Assembly: GCA_017540355.1 (NCBI GenBank)
Contig: JAFYBE010000016.1
Location: 124,001 to 188,000 of the forward strand
Length of the DNA stretch: 64,000 bases
Reading direction: 5' to 3'
Origin: Lachnospiraceae bacterium
GTDB lineage: Bacteria; Bacillota; Clostridia; Lachnospirales; Lachnospiraceae
Positions within the stretch are counted from its first letter, which is position 1. Every line of letters begins with the position of its first letter. The position numbers and the translations under genes are program-made. This document shows, in pieces, positions 8,646 through 19,376 of this stretch. A model generated the notes under the pieces. That model saw nothing but the letters and a program-made list of their open reading frames with translations, was not told the DNA's origin and did no database searches.

Positions 8646-11294
8646 TCACTCTTCGTTTCTGATGTATTTTGCTTCGAAGTCTTCTTTTGTCATGGGTTTA
8701 TCGAAATAGTATCCCTGAATCATCCTTACCTTCATTCCTTCAAGGATCTCATACTGTTCACGGCGTTCTATTCCTTCAACACATATATCTACGCCCAACG
8801 CATAGGCAAGCTCGCCTATCATCCTGATAAACGACTTCGGATATTCATCCGTGGCAAGTTCTTTGACAAAGGACTGGTCGACTTTGATAACGTCAAAAGG
8901 TATCTCTCTGATATGGTTAAGCGAAGAATAACCCGTTCCGAAATCATCAAGGGCGATTCTCACACCGATATCCCTTATCTGAGACATGATGCTCTTCATT
9001 CTCTCCATATCGTTGATTGCCAGGCTCTCCGTAACCTCCAAAGTCAGATTGCGGGGATTAAGCCCTATATCGTCTATCGTATTCTTGATATGCTCTACAA
9101 TATCATCCTGCATGAGCTGTACAACCGAAAGGTTGACATTGACCTTGTATTCCGGATGACCGTTGTCATTCCAGTATCTGCACTCTTTGCAGGCTTCCTT
9201 TAACACATGATCTCCGATGGGATTGATAAGTCCGAGATACTCCGCCAAAGGAATGAAATCCGCCGGCGAAATAAAACCGAGTTCCTGAGAATTCCATCTT
9301 ATGAGCGCCTCGGCTCCGGTGCAGACTCCTCCGTCCTTCCTTATATCGACAATGGGCTGGTAATAAACTTCGAACTCACCGAAATTATTGCCTCCCACGG
9401 CATCACGCATGTTCTTTTCCATGTCAAGCCTTTTGCCTGAATCCGACGAAGAACTGCCGTTGTACTTGGCCACTCTGTTCTTACCGGTCTTCTTGGCGCT
9501 GTACATGGCTATATCAGCCTTCTTGACAAGGTCCTCAACATTGTCTCCCTCGTCGGGGAAAGTAACTATACCCATACTCATGGTACAATAATATTCGCCG
9601 TCCTTTAAGTAGAAAGGCTTGGCAAATACGCCTTTGATATTCTCAATTATGTCATTGAAATTATCAAAACTTCTCGGCGGGATTATCATGACAAACTCAT
9701 CTCCGCCCATTCTGTAACAGTTTTCTTCTATGCCTCTTATACTCTTAAGCTGTGAAGATATGTCCTTTAAGAGTACATCACCGTACTGATGTCCCAGGCC
9801 GTCGTTGATGTGCTTAAAGTCATCCAGGTCCATATACAAAAGCGCACCCATGGCATTGTATTTCTTCGCCTCGTCTATAATCCTTGCAAGATCCCTCTCA
9901 CAGCATAAGCGGTTAAGTAGTCCCGTAAGGAAATCCGTATAAGCCTGCTGCTCGATCTTGCGCTGGTAGACCTTCTTTTCAGTCACATCATATATTGCAT
10001 ACAAAGACACAGGTCTTCCATCCACCCAGTGTATATCGCTGTGATGGATCTCATACCATGCATCCTGTGCATAGTCGTAATATTCCTTAATACCGGAAAC
10101 TTCCTGGTTGTTACCCCAGATTATTCCCTCCAGTTCTTCGCTCATCGTGCCCTTAGGGAAGAGCGACTGCATTATCTTATTAACGAATAAGGTCTCATGT
10201 CTGGCTACATCATTGACGATTATTGCACAGCCGACATGCTCAAGCATCTGCTCAAGAGAAGCATATGAGCTTATTAACGAATTCTTCTGCACCCTCTTTT
10301 CAAGGATGTTCTGCAACACTCTTACGGCGTCGCTTAAGAACTGAAGCTCATGTATCTGCCAGTCACGTTCTTTTGAATTCTCCAGGAATACGGCATACAT
10401 GTTCGTTGTCTGGCCGATGGTTACCGGCATAGCGATAAGGGCTTTGACTTTGCCGCCCTTAACCTCGGCGTCTATCTCTTTAAGCGCCGTCGCTCCCGAA
10501 GATAAGATTATGGACTTCTTGCCCTCCAAAAATTCAAAGCGGGGAATCTCCGTCGTCTTCTCGTACATGGAAACCATGCCGTCACTTAAATATGTGGCGA
10601 CAACATCCATCACATCCCTGCTTTTTCTTTCTTTAATCTTGAATATATCAGCCTGACTGACTCCGAGATACTGTGAAGTGATCCTCAAGAATTCAGACAT
10701 TATAGATTCGACAGCATTGTCACTGTCGAGATATTTAAGTATTTCCGTAAGTGATTCGACTCTCTTTAAACTTGCCGCCATCTCGTTCACGGAAAAAAGT
10801 GATTTCCTGCTCTTTTCTGCATACTGGGCAAGCGAAAGCTCAGCCGATATTCTGTAATCACCTATATCTCTTAACGCATCTATACCGCTCACAAATTCAC
10901 GGTATGTAAGGCGCTTGGTTAACACAGACAGTTCTTCCGGCAAACTTTCTGCCGGATCGTCTGTCACAAATCCCACAAAAAACCATACTTCTCTGCAGTG
11001 CCCCTCGAATTTTAATACAATGGCACCGAGTTTGATATACGGACAGGACGTATCCTCGATTATCTGGTCTTCAATGCTGTCCAAAGTAAGTCGCGAATAC
11101 ATCTCTTCCATCATTTCATCCGTGGCGTATTTTTTGATTATCTCACGCTCTTTGTCCGAACCCGTAAAGTCATTGATGATTCGGCTTGAATCATCATAAC
11201 TGCAGATATACAGTCTCGTAGCGTCACTGAATTTTTCAAAAAAACGCACGACATGAACATCATCTGTTGAAGTAAGTAGTGTCTCTTTGGTCAT
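8646..11294 (-). CDS. GGDEF-EAL cyclic-di-GMP protein with GAF-like and PAS-like domains
   Basis: This 882-residue protein has no membrane segment. Residues 1-180 are unassigned. A GAF-like region spans about 190-330 and a PAS-like region about 345-440. A diguanylate cyclase domain follows, with DFLTGLLNR and an intact GGDEF at about 530. The C-terminal phosphodiesterase domain has EALIRW at about 662, DDFGTGYSS, and KVDQSFV. Both output domains keep their key residues, so it could make or break c-di-GMP. The inhibitory RxxD site upstream of GGDEF is degenerate (RGIE). The gene lies 32 bases after guaB on the same strand and may be expressed with it. Which activity dominates, and what the sensors bind, is not visible. 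Confidence 0.9.
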   Translation of the reverse strand: MTKETLLTSTDDVHVVRFFEKFSDATRLYICSYDDSSRIINDFTGSDKEREIIKKYATDEMMEEMYSRLTLDSIEDQIIEDTSCPYIKLGAIVLKFEGHCREVWFFVGFVTDDPAESLPEELSVLTKRLTYREFVSGIDALRDIGDYRISAELSLAQYAEKSRKSLFSVNEMAASLKRVESLTEILKYLDSDNAVESIMSEFLRITSQYLGVSQADIFKIKERKSRDVMDVVATYLSDGMVSMYEKTTEIPRFEFLEGKKSIILSSGATALKEIDAEVKGGKVKALIAMPVTIGQTTNMYAVFLENSKERDWQIHELQFLSDAVRVLQNILEKRVQKNSLISSYASLEQMLEHVGCAIIVNDVARHETLFVNKIMQSLFPKGTMSEELEGIIWGNNQEVSGIKEYYDYAQDAWYEIHHSDIHWVDGRPVSLYAIYDVTEKKVYQRKIEQQAYTDFLTGLLNRLCCERDLARIIDEAKKYNAMGALLYMDLDDFKHINDGLGHQYGDVLLKDISSQLKSIRGIEENCYRMGGDEFVMIIPPRSFDNFNDIIENIKGVFAKPFYLKDGEYYCTMSMGIVTFPDEGDNVEDLVKKADIAMYSAKKTGKNRVAKYNGSSSSDSGKRLDMEKNMRDAVGGNNFGEFEVYYQPIVDIRKDGGVCTGAEALIRWNSQELGFISPADFIPLAEYLGLINPIGDHVLKEACKECRYWNDNGHPEYKVNVNLSVVQLMQDDIVEHIKNTIDDIGLNPRNLTLEVTESLAINDMERMKSIMSQIRDIGVRIALDDFGTGYSSLNHIREIPFDVIKVDQSFVKELATDEYPKSFIRMIGELAYALGVDICVEGIERREQYEILEGMKVRMIQGYYFDKPMTKEDFEAKYIRNEE

Positions 11295-11326
11295 TATCTG
11301 TGTGTGCCGATTCGCATCATGCCTGC

Positions 11327-12805
<1,479 letters not shown>

Positions 12806-13306
12806 TTAATCATTGAATACTTTATGCGGCGCACAATTGTGAATCGCCTTAAAAAGACGTTCGTCCGGTTCTATATAAAGCTTTCTCGTTCCGTCATAGA
12901 CCAGAACGAACACTTTTCCTTTATTAGCCTCATCCTTGGAAGAATAGTCTTCTGTCTTGAGCTGCCTTCCGTTAATTCCGTCAAGTCTGTGACTGTCGGC
13001 CTTGGCCATAATCTCAAGCTTGGTAAGATCGATTGTAGTGATATGCTTTCTCTTCTGCTTGGAATATATAACGTCTATATCAATCTCCTTGTCCGTAAGT
13101 GTGTACTCATATTCCGTATCCACTCTAAGGCCCGCATAATATGCGCCTGCGCCCGTAGCAATAGCCAATATGATGGGAAGAAAACCAAATATCCCGACAA
13201 GACCCAACAACGCAAAAAGCACCGTTATAACCCATAAAAGGATCTTAAGAAGATTAAGTCCCGTATTGCTCTTAACAGGGACCAACTGTTCGACGTGCTC
13301 GTTCAT
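12806..13306 (-). CDS. DUF6106-type membrane protein
   Basis: This 166-residue protein has two adjoining hydrophobic segments at about residues 18-65. A soluble domain with EYEYTLTDKEIDIDVIY and SKQKRKHITTIDL follows. This resembles the DUF6106 family of Lachnospiraceae, which looks like a small membrane-attached PH-type domain; the function is unknown. AGGAGTGG precedes the ATG. It is the gene before guaB with a 24-base gap. The link to purine synthesis may be only positional. Confidence 0.7.
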   Translation of the reverse strand: MNEHVEQLVPVKSNTGLNLLKILLWVITVLFALLGLVGIFGFLPIILAIATGAGAYYAGLRVDTEYEYTLTDKEIDIDVIYSKQKRKHITTIDLTKLEIMAKADSHRLDGINGRQLKTEDYSSKDEANKGKVFVLVYDGTRKLYIEPDERLFKAIHNCAPHKVFND

Positions 13307-13421
13307 ATTCCACTCCTGAATGTACTCTAAAGAAAGTATAGATATTAAGTAATTCTATTACAGTACCGACAAAAAAACAAGAGAAAATGGTACTATGGAA
13401 TTATAAATATTCAATAAAATG

Positions 13422-14132
13422 CTACTGTTCGATGTACTCAAGAAAAGCGATTGAATTTTCTACATTGTGTCCATCTGCAACGAAGCCGAAATATACCGGC
13501 CCGTCTGTATTATCAAAAAATCCGCTCTCTTTGATCTTCGGGAAATCGGCTATATTGATTCCCGAAAGTTCGTCATGTCTTGAAGCATTCGCATTATCAA
13601 CGGCCTCTACGGAATCATCGGGAACATGTCCTATAAGAACGTCATATTTGTCTATCTCTTCCTGCGGAAGGACATTCCTTAAATCCGTCATGTATCCGAT
13701 ATCCGCAAAATAACTGAAGATATCCTCAGGTGCGATAATTATATCAAGCTGTCCCGCGGCCATCCTGACAAAAATCTTCTGCATGGACTGAAGATCGAAG
13801 CTGTTCTGCTCACCGGCGGATATCGTGTAACCCGAATCGATGTCAACATCCTGCTTTTCATTCAAACCGATATGGCTTACAAAGTCATTCTTAAAGCCCT
13901 CGTAATCCGCTTCAAACACTCCGTTGACAACAGCAACGCCCAAAACCACCTCTTTATTGTTCCTTATGGTGTTGATTAACGAAAAGAGAAGCAGCGCAGC
14001 CGCAACTATGCCGATTGCATACCACTTGTAGTAATAGATGTAGTACTTGGCCTTATATCCGAAGGATTTTCCTTCCAGTGCCTTTTTTCTTTCCTGCTTT
14101 ATCTCATCGCTTAAAGAATCTGTGTTTTTCAT
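13422..14132 (-). CDS. Membrane-anchored extracellular protein, unknown; partner of the acyltransferase pair
   Basis: This 236-residue protein has a basic cytoplasmic N-terminus, one membrane helix at about residues 37-56 (YAIGIVAAALLLFSLI), and an extracellular domain of about 170 residues. The stretch GQLDIIIAPEDIFSYFADIG followed by a TDL segment recalls the mixed alpha/beta folds of solute-binding proteins, but I cannot assign a family. Its ATG overlaps the stop of the SGNH gene in TAATG, so the two are translationally coupled. This suggests that it works with the MBOAT/SGNH pair at the cell surface, for example as a substrate or scaffold. Confidence 0.7.
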   Translation of the reverse strand: MKNTDSLSDEIKQERKKALEGKSFGYKAKYYIYYYKWYAIGIVAAALLLFSLINTIRNNKEVVLGVAVVNGVFEADYEGFKNDFVSHIGLNEKQDVDIDSGYTISAGEQNSFDLQSMQKIFVRMAAGQLDIIIAPEDIFSYFADIGYMTDLRNVLPQEEIDKYDVLIGHVPDDSVEAVDNANASRHDELSGINIADFPKIKESGFFDNTDGPVYFGFVADGHNVENSIAFLEYIEQ

Positions 14133-15217
14133 TATTCTATCTGCTCCTTAATCATCGGTATGTACGGATCCATCAAAGTATCCGTTATCTCATATGCGAG
14201 TGTGCGCATATCTTCAATCACTTTATCCGTGTCATCTTCATGCACGCGGTATTTCTCATCATCGTTAATCATCGACTCGCAGATCAATTTATTGACATCA
14301 GGCGAGAAATGCAGCGTATCCATGTATCCCGACTCAAGATTGGTTATGATATCCTTATCGTTCATAAAATAATAGAACCTTACGTTATCATGGATTATGA
14401 GCTTTTTCATACACTCTTTTGAGGCATGGAGATAAAACTCCGTGTCTCCCTCCCTGTATGCATTGTCCCACCATAACATCGAATACGGCGGCATGTAGAT
14501 GTAAAACGTGGTGTTCGGATGCGATATAACCTCATTTTCAATGAGCGCTATATTCTCATAAAGTGTCTCGTCCATGTAAGTCGCATCATGCATGGGCGTT
14601 ACCCTCGGATGCCTTAGATACAGACCCGTACACATCGCAAGATTAAACTCTTTCCACTGTCCCCAGTTATAGGAAGTCGCTTCGTCATAGTCTGCTTCAA
14701 AGGATTTGGCAATCGTATAGGGAATGTTCTTAAAAAGCACATCTTTATTAAACAGATACTCCACGTCGTTTATTGGGTTGTTATCGTACAGATACATTGG
14801 GCAGCCCGTCTGTTCAAACGTCGTCTCCGTATCCGATTTAAAAGATGACGGGTCAAGATTATAGAATATGTATTTTATATCATTTCCCGAGCCGAACGCC
14901 GTATCAAGCATATAGCACAGATCCGCCGTTGCGCCGTAGGATCTTATTGCCTTTATCGATGTGCAGTCAAAACCTTCGTCAAACCAGCCGTTGTTGAAAT
15001 TCTCTGAAACCGAAGATCCGGCAATAACCGCATCATACTTAAAATTCTTAAGGGTTCCGATGCACTGATACTCTTTTTCGGTAAGTACGGCCTTAAGCGG
15101 ACCGACAGGTTTGTGGTAATGATAAAAAGGATCAATAACACCCACTGTGCCTGCTGCAAGAACCGCAAATATCAATATCAATATTAATGTACGTTTTAAC
15201 ATTTTAACAGGATTCAT
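14132..15217 (-). CDS. DltD/AlgX-like SGNH protein, partner of the MBOAT acyltransferase
   Basis: The protein has one N-terminal membrane helix (LILILIFAVLAAGTVGVI) and an extracellular domain. It carries AGSSVSENF near residue 65, the nucleophile block of the DltD/AlgJ/AlgX group, and DTLHFSPDVN near residue 310, which supplies the Asp-His pair. Such proteins take acyl groups passed across the membrane by an MBOAT protein and place them on a surface polymer. The MBOAT gene stops 10 bases upstream, as in known pairs. I start at 15217 because AGGAAG lies six bases ahead; the ATG at 15223 would overlap that site. The acceptor polymer is unknown. No dltA or dltC is present, so this is not D-alanylation. 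Confidence 0.8.
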   Translation of the reverse strand: MNPVKMLKRTLILILIFAVLAAGTVGVIDPFYHYHKPVGPLKAVLTEKEYQCIGTLKNFKYDAVIAGSSVSENFNNGWFDEGFDCTSIKAIRSYGATADLCYMLDTAFGSGNDIKYIFYNLDPSSFKSDTETTFEQTGCPMYLYDNNPINDVEYLFNKDVLFKNIPYTIAKSFEADYDEATSYNWGQWKEFNLAMCTGLYLRHPRVTPMHDATYMDETLYENIALIENEVISHPNTTFYIYMPPYSMLWWDNAYREGDTEFYLHASKECMKKLIIHDNVRFYYFMNDKDIITNLESGYMDTLHFSPDVNKLICESMINDDEKYRVHEDDTDKVIEDMRTLAYEITDTLMDPYIPMIKEQIE

Positions 15218-15227
15218 ATGCATCTTC

Positions 15228-16679
15228 CTAGAAATTAAAGTATATGAATGTGCTCACTCTCGAAAAGCTAATAACCGAATATATGAACAAAAGCGCAAGT
15301 ACAGGCGGCGTATATTTCTTTGATGCGAGGTTTTGCCTTATATACTGTGCGTTTTGGCCGGCAATCACTATCATTCCGATTCCTATAAGCACAAACATCA
15401 ATATCACGTTGACAACCGGCTCTTTACCCGGAAGCAGCCTCTCCGTGATCTGTAAGGGCACATAAAGTTCAGGCATGTTCATGGTATCCGTCGCAAGCCT
15501 TAAGACATTACCCGTCCATCCTTTTATAAGGTTTCTGAACATTGCAGCCGCAACACCCAAATCGGGGCTTCTGAACGGAATAAGCAAAAGCGTGAAAGTG
15601 ATGTCGGTCATCAGCACTCCAAGCCTTCTTCCGGGCTTTATCAATCCCAGATTATCCCATATAACGATAATACCCGTGAACACTCCCCATACCACGTATG
15701 TCCATGCCGCACCATGCCACAGTCCGCTTAATACAAAGACAATAAACACGTTTAAGTAAGTCCTTGCCTTACCCTTCCTGCTTCCTCCGAGCGGAATATA
15801 TACGTATGTTGTCATAAACCTCGTAAGTGTCATATGCCATCTCGTCCACAGTTCCTTAAGGCTGGCAGATTTATAAGGGGAATTGAAATTGACGGGAAGC
15901 TTTATTCCGAACATAAGTCCCATGCCTATGGCCATATCGCTGTAACCGGAAAAATCAAAATACAGCTCCAAAAAGTATGCAGCCATAACAATAACGGTTG
16001 AAAAGGTGTCCAACAAAAGATAGTTATCGAATCCTTTGTTGACAATTACCGCCAAAGTGTCAGCCAAAAGGACTTTTTTAGACAATCCTATAACAAAGGA
16101 TATTAGTCCCTCATAGAACATTTCCGGATTAAATCTTCTTTTAGCCACATCATCAAACTGCGGAACAAACTCGGAATGCAGCACTATAGGACCGGCTACC
16201 AGCTGGGGGAAGAATGTTACAAAGGCCGCATATTCAATAAAAGAATAATGAACGGCCTTCCCCTTGTACCTGTCGATTATGTAGGATAGCTGCTGGAATG
16301 TGAAGAAACTGATTCCCAAAGGCAGCAATATGTTCTTAAGATTAAAACCGGTCTTAAAGACCGCATTTATATTGGAAATAAAGAAATCGTAATACTTAAA
16401 GTAAAACAGGAGGCCGAGATTTAACAAAAGGCCCATGGCAAGCGCAATGCGCCCTTTAATGACCTTCTTATCCATAAGCAGGCTGATAAGATAATTGCCT
16501 CCTATGCTGACAACCATCAATATAAGATAAGATATGTTAAAGTATCCGTAAAACCACAACGACATGGCAGTCAGATATAATCCGGCTGCCTTATATGCTC
16601 CTATTCTGTTAAGGCCGTACCATCCAAGCAATGACAACGGCAGAAATAAAAAAATGAAGATATATGAATTAAAAAGCAT
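15228..16679 (-). CDS. MBOAT family membrane-bound O-acyltransferase (AlgI-like)
   Basis: This polytopic membrane protein has 483 residues and about 11 hydrophobic segments. It has the AlgI/DltB signature: LYFDFSGYSDMAIGMGLMFG, then NFNSPYKSASLKELWTRWHM, and SGLWHGAAWTYVVWG with the conserved catalytic histidine. Such enzymes move an acyl group, often acetyl, from the cytoplasm to an extracellular acceptor. The next gene encodes the matching SGNH partner. The pair sits downstream of an ANTAR regulator and a glutamine synthetase gene with short gaps, which gives no clue to its acceptor. Confidence 0.92.
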   Translation of the reverse strand: MLFNSYIFIFLFLPLSLLGWYGLNRIGAYKAAGLYLTAMSLWFYGYFNISYLILMVVSIGGNYLISLLMDKKVIKGRIALAMGLLLNLGLLFYFKYYDFFISNINAVFKTGFNLKNILLPLGISFFTFQQLSYIIDRYKGKAVHYSFIEYAAFVTFFPQLVAGPIVLHSEFVPQFDDVAKRRFNPEMFYEGLISFVIGLSKKVLLADTLAVIVNKGFDNYLLLDTFSTVIVMAAYFLELYFDFSGYSDMAIGMGLMFGIKLPVNFNSPYKSASLKELWTRWHMTLTRFMTTYVYIPLGGSRKGKARTYLNVFIVFVLSGLWHGAAWTYVVWGVFTGIIVIWDNLGLIKPGRRLGVLMTDITFTLLLIPFRSPDLGVAAAMFRNLIKGWTGNVLRLATDTMNMPELYVPLQITERLLPGKEPVVNVILMFVLIGIGMIVIAGQNAQYIRQNLASKKYTPPVLALLFIYSVISFSRVSTFIYFNF

Positions 16680-16707
16680 AACTTAATCAAAGAATAAAAA
16701 TGCGCAA

Positions 16708-17271
16708 CTAACTCTCAAACGATACCCCGTACATGGAAAAGACCATCCTGGCACTTTCCACGATATTGGTACCGCTGTCCATACTGCACTTCTGTATGTA
16801 TTTATGCGCTTCTTCCTCTGTAAATCCGTTGCGATCCATCAGAATACCCTTTGCAAGGTCCAGGATGTGCTTCTCTTCTTCGGTCCTTTTACGCGGAATC
16901 TTCCCGGCATTCTTTTTCTTTCTTACTATTGAAGCCGTCATCATGCCGACAGTATCCACGAGATCGCTTATAACAAAAGGCATGGTCAGTTTGACTATAT
17001 CCGACTCCTGGCATTCATTCAGCCTGTCCTTGGACGCAACCAGAAGCATCTCAAATCCTTCCGGCATGCATTCTCTTATTTCAAAATACGGCATATCGGG
17101 AAGTCTGTAAGCCGAGATGATTACTCCGCTTCCCAGACTGTCCGCAACCGAAAGTGCGCTGAATCCGCTGCTTACGACTGCCGCAACCTTGATTCCGTTC
17201 CTTACAAGTATATTCTTTACGTTCTTCGCATCATCTATACGGGGAAAAGCAACTATTACGCCTGCTTCCAT
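16708..17271 (-). CDS. ANTAR-domain RNA-binding antiterminator with degenerate receiver
   Basis: The C-terminal 55 residues (about 130-185) form an ANTAR domain, with ILDLAKGILMDRNGFTEEEAHKYIQ shared across the family in form; ANTAR proteins bind paired hairpins in nascent RNA and prevent termination. The N-terminal 125 residues fit a response-regulator fold. The usual phospho-acceptor aspartate is replaced by alanine at residue 54 (ISAYRLPDM), and the acidic pair expected after strand 1 is missing. It is therefore probably controlled by ligand or partner binding, not phosphorylation. The gene follows glnA by 49 bases, an arrangement seen in other Clostridia and in NasT-type nitrogen control. 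I could not see an ANTAR hairpin pair in the short gaps around it. Confidence 0.88.
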   Translation of the reverse strand: MEAGVIVAFPRIDDAKNVKNILVRNGIKVAAVVSSGFSALSVADSLGSGVIISAYRLPDMPYFEIRECMPEGFEMLLVASKDRLNECQESDIVKLTMPFVISDLVDTVGMMTASIVRKKKNAGKIPRKRTEEEKHILDLAKGILMDRNGFTEEEAHKYIQKCSMDSGTNIVESARMVFSMYGVSFES

Positions 17272-17320
17272 CTGTTCACCCGTTCCGCATTAAGAATGTA
17301 TGAATCAAATTAACCTTATA

Positions 17321-18577
17321 TCAATATCTGTCCAGATACTGCTCTATCTCCCACTCGGTTACCTGTGACTGGTACTCTCTCCACTCACGTTCCTTGATAT
17401 CCAAATATCTTGTAAGCATAGTCTTGCCCAATACGTCTTTTATAAGCTTATCCTTCTTAAGCTCATCCAATGCCTCCATAAGATTTGTAGGAAGGATACC
17501 CGCATTCCACTTGGTCAGCATATTCTTTGTGGGCATGATCTTTTCCTCTATACCGTTTAATCCGGCGCTTAAGCATACCGCAAGCGCAAGATACGGATTG
17601 GCGGAAGGATCGGGACTTCTTAATTCTATCCTTGCCCTGTCTTCCTCAGACACGGGAATTCTGAAAAGCGAACGCTCACCGCTTATTATCCTCTTATATG
17701 AATTAACAATAGGATTGGTTATCGCAGTAATTGCCTTAATATGCTTTGCTATGCCGCCCAGGAAGTAATACGCCTCTTTTGAAAGTCCGAGTTCATCCTT
17801 ACTGTCATAGAATACGTTCTTTCCGTTACGTGTAAGCGACATATTAAGATGCATTCCCGAACCGTTGCAGTCTGCCTTGGGCTTGGGCATAAATGTCGCA
17901 TGAAGACCATGTCTTTTTGCAATCGTCTTAACCGCAAGTCTGAATGTCTGAATATTGTCGGCTGTATTAAGCGCATCCGAGTATTTAAAGTCAACTTCAT
18001 GCTGAGCGGGAGCCATCTCATGATGTGACGATTCCACGGTCAGGTTCATCTGCTCAAGTGTAAGCACTATGTCTCTTCTTGCGTTCTCGCCGAAATCAAC
18101 CGGTCCGCAATCGAAATAACCTGCCTTTTCACGAGAATATGTAGTAGGCATCGCATTTTCATCGGTATTGAAAAGGAAGAATTCGCATTCGCTTCCGACA
18201 TTGAATTCATAGCCCATTTCTTTTGCTTTGGCTATGGCATTCTTAAGTATCCTTCTGGGATCTCCCTCATAAGGAGTTCTGTCTGTTTCATATACGTCAC
18301 AGAACATTCTTGCAACCTTACCCTGCTGAGGTCTCCAAGGAAAAATCTCAAATGTATCAAGATCGGGATAGAGATACATATCCGACTCGGCTTCCGTTCC
18401 GTAATCCTCTACTGCAGCCGCATCAAACATACACCCGTTATTGATTGCTTTTTCAAGCTGTCCGGCTGTCACCGCCATATTCTTGAGCCTTCCGTGAAGG
18501 TCGGTAAACTGCAGTCTTATGAACTCCACGTCCTCCTCTTTAACCATTCTGATAATGTCTTCTTTTTTCCTTTTCAT
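17321..18577 (-). CDS. glnA: Glutamine synthetase type I, lacking the active-site flap segment
   Basis: Glutamine synthetase joins glutamate and ammonia using ATP. Most family landmarks are present: FDAAAVEDY in place of FDGSSIEGF (keeping the Asp), GSECEFFLF and SHHEMAPAQHEVDF with the metal glutamates, GSGMH, NSYKR and RIELRS. It is only 418 residues; B. subtilis GlnA has 444. At residues 299-302 the sequence passes from NSYKRIISG straight to ERSLFRIP. The roughly 13 residues that normally read YEAPxYxAWSxxN are absent, and with them the flap glutamate (Glu327 in Salmonella). The reading frame is continuous there. It may be inactive, regulatory or changed in substrate. It sits between a methyltransferase gene and the ANTAR regulator. 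Confidence 0.88.
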   Translation of the reverse strand: MKRKKEDIIRMVKEEDVEFIRLQFTDLHGRLKNMAVTAGQLEKAINNGCMFDAAAVEDYGTEAESDMYLYPDLDTFEIFPWRPQQGKVARMFCDVYETDRTPYEGDPRRILKNAIAKAKEMGYEFNVGSECEFFLFNTDENAMPTTYSREKAGYFDCGPVDFGENARRDIVLTLEQMNLTVESSHHEMAPAQHEVDFKYSDALNTADNIQTFRLAVKTIAKRHGLHATFMPKPKADCNGSGMHLNMSLTRNGKNVFYDSKDELGLSKEAYYFLGGIAKHIKAITAITNPIVNSYKRIISGERSLFRIPVSEEDRARIELRSPDPSANPYLALAVCLSAGLNGIEEKIMPTKNMLTKWNAGILPTNLMEALDELKKDKLIKDVLGKTMLTRYLDIKEREWREYQSQVTEWEIEQYLDRY

Positions 18578-18602
18578 TTTTCGCCCTTTCTGCTTTATTA
18601 AA

Positions 18603-19376
18603 TCACAATTTTCCGTTTTCTTTTGCTATTGTCAAAACTCTTTCACTCTTCTCATCAGCATCTTTTAACGTATCCGCATCAAGCATTTTAACAAGCTTAA
18701 GCCCGGATTTTTCTATAAAGGCTTTCATCTCTTCTACGGAATAGCCTTTCTGTATATGCTCTTCCACGCTCTTACGGTATACATCCGTATCATCGCCAGA
18801 TTCTTCCTTTATAAACAGCGTCAGATCATACTCATTAATATGGCTCTCTTCATCATAGAAGTTCTCCCATATAAAGCTGCAGTCGTCCCTGTTCTCCGCT
18901 ATTACCGAATCGCCTATGGCTCTGTACTTGCAAACCGTATTGAAATCAAAAACAAAAAGCCCTTCGGGATCCAGATAATTGTTGACCAGCCTGCAGACAG
19001 TCACTATATCATCGCCCGTTAAAAGATAATTTATACTGTCGCAGAGGCTTACGACCGCCCTTACCGTTCCGTACAGTTCAAATTCTCTCATATCCTGGCA
19101 CAGATACAATATATCCGAACCGCTGCGATTAATCTCATCTTCTTTGGCCATCGCAACCGAAAGCATATCCTCTGACAGATCAACGCCTATCATATCATAG
19201 CCTTCATCGGCAAGAAGCCTTGTGACCTTCCCCGTGCCGCAGCCGAGGTCCAAAACAAGCCCGCTGTCAACACCGTATTCCTTAAGGATATCCGTTACAT
19301 GCGCCACCCACTCTTCATACGGCACATTGTCCATAAGGTCGTCATATACGGAAGCGAAATCCTTATATATCTCCAT
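18603..19376 (-). CDS. Class I SAM-dependent methyltransferase
   Basis: This 257-residue soluble protein has the Rossmann-type methyltransferase core. Motif I is VLDLGCGTGKVTRLLA near residue 42, followed by GVDLSEDML and an acidic post-motif with YLCQDMREF. It opens with YKDFASVYDDLMDNVPYEEW, common in a large group of Firmicutes methyltransferases of unknown substrate. Its ATG lies inside the end of hisC with a 14-base overlap, so the two are translated together. The substrate cannot be read from the sequence. Confidence 0.88.
   Translation of the reverse strand: MEIYKDFASVYDDLMDNVPYEEWVAHVTDILKEYGVDSGLVLDLGCGTGKVTRLLADEGYDMIGVDLSEDMLSVAMAKEDEINRSGSDILYLCQDMREFELYGTVRAVVSLCDSINYLLTGDDIVTVCRLVNNYLDPEGLFVFDFNTVCKYRAIGDSVIAENRDDCSFIWENFYDEESHINEYDLTLFIKEESGDDTDVYRKSVEEHIQKGYSVEEMKAFIEKSGLKLVKMLDADTLKDADEKSERVLTIAKENGKL

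Noticed and set aside
8631..9203. 190-codon open frame on the plus strand
   Set aside because: It lies opposite the well-supported EAL domain coding region and has no ribosome site or recognisable domain.
17660..17710. Frameshift or pseudogene in glnA
   Set aside because: The frame is unbroken across the junction and all downstream family motifs are in place, so it is an in-frame deletion.
17272..18602. ANTAR-type dual hairpin in the glnA leader or the gap before the ANTAR gene
   Set aside because: The gaps are 25 and 49 bases and contain no paired hairpins.
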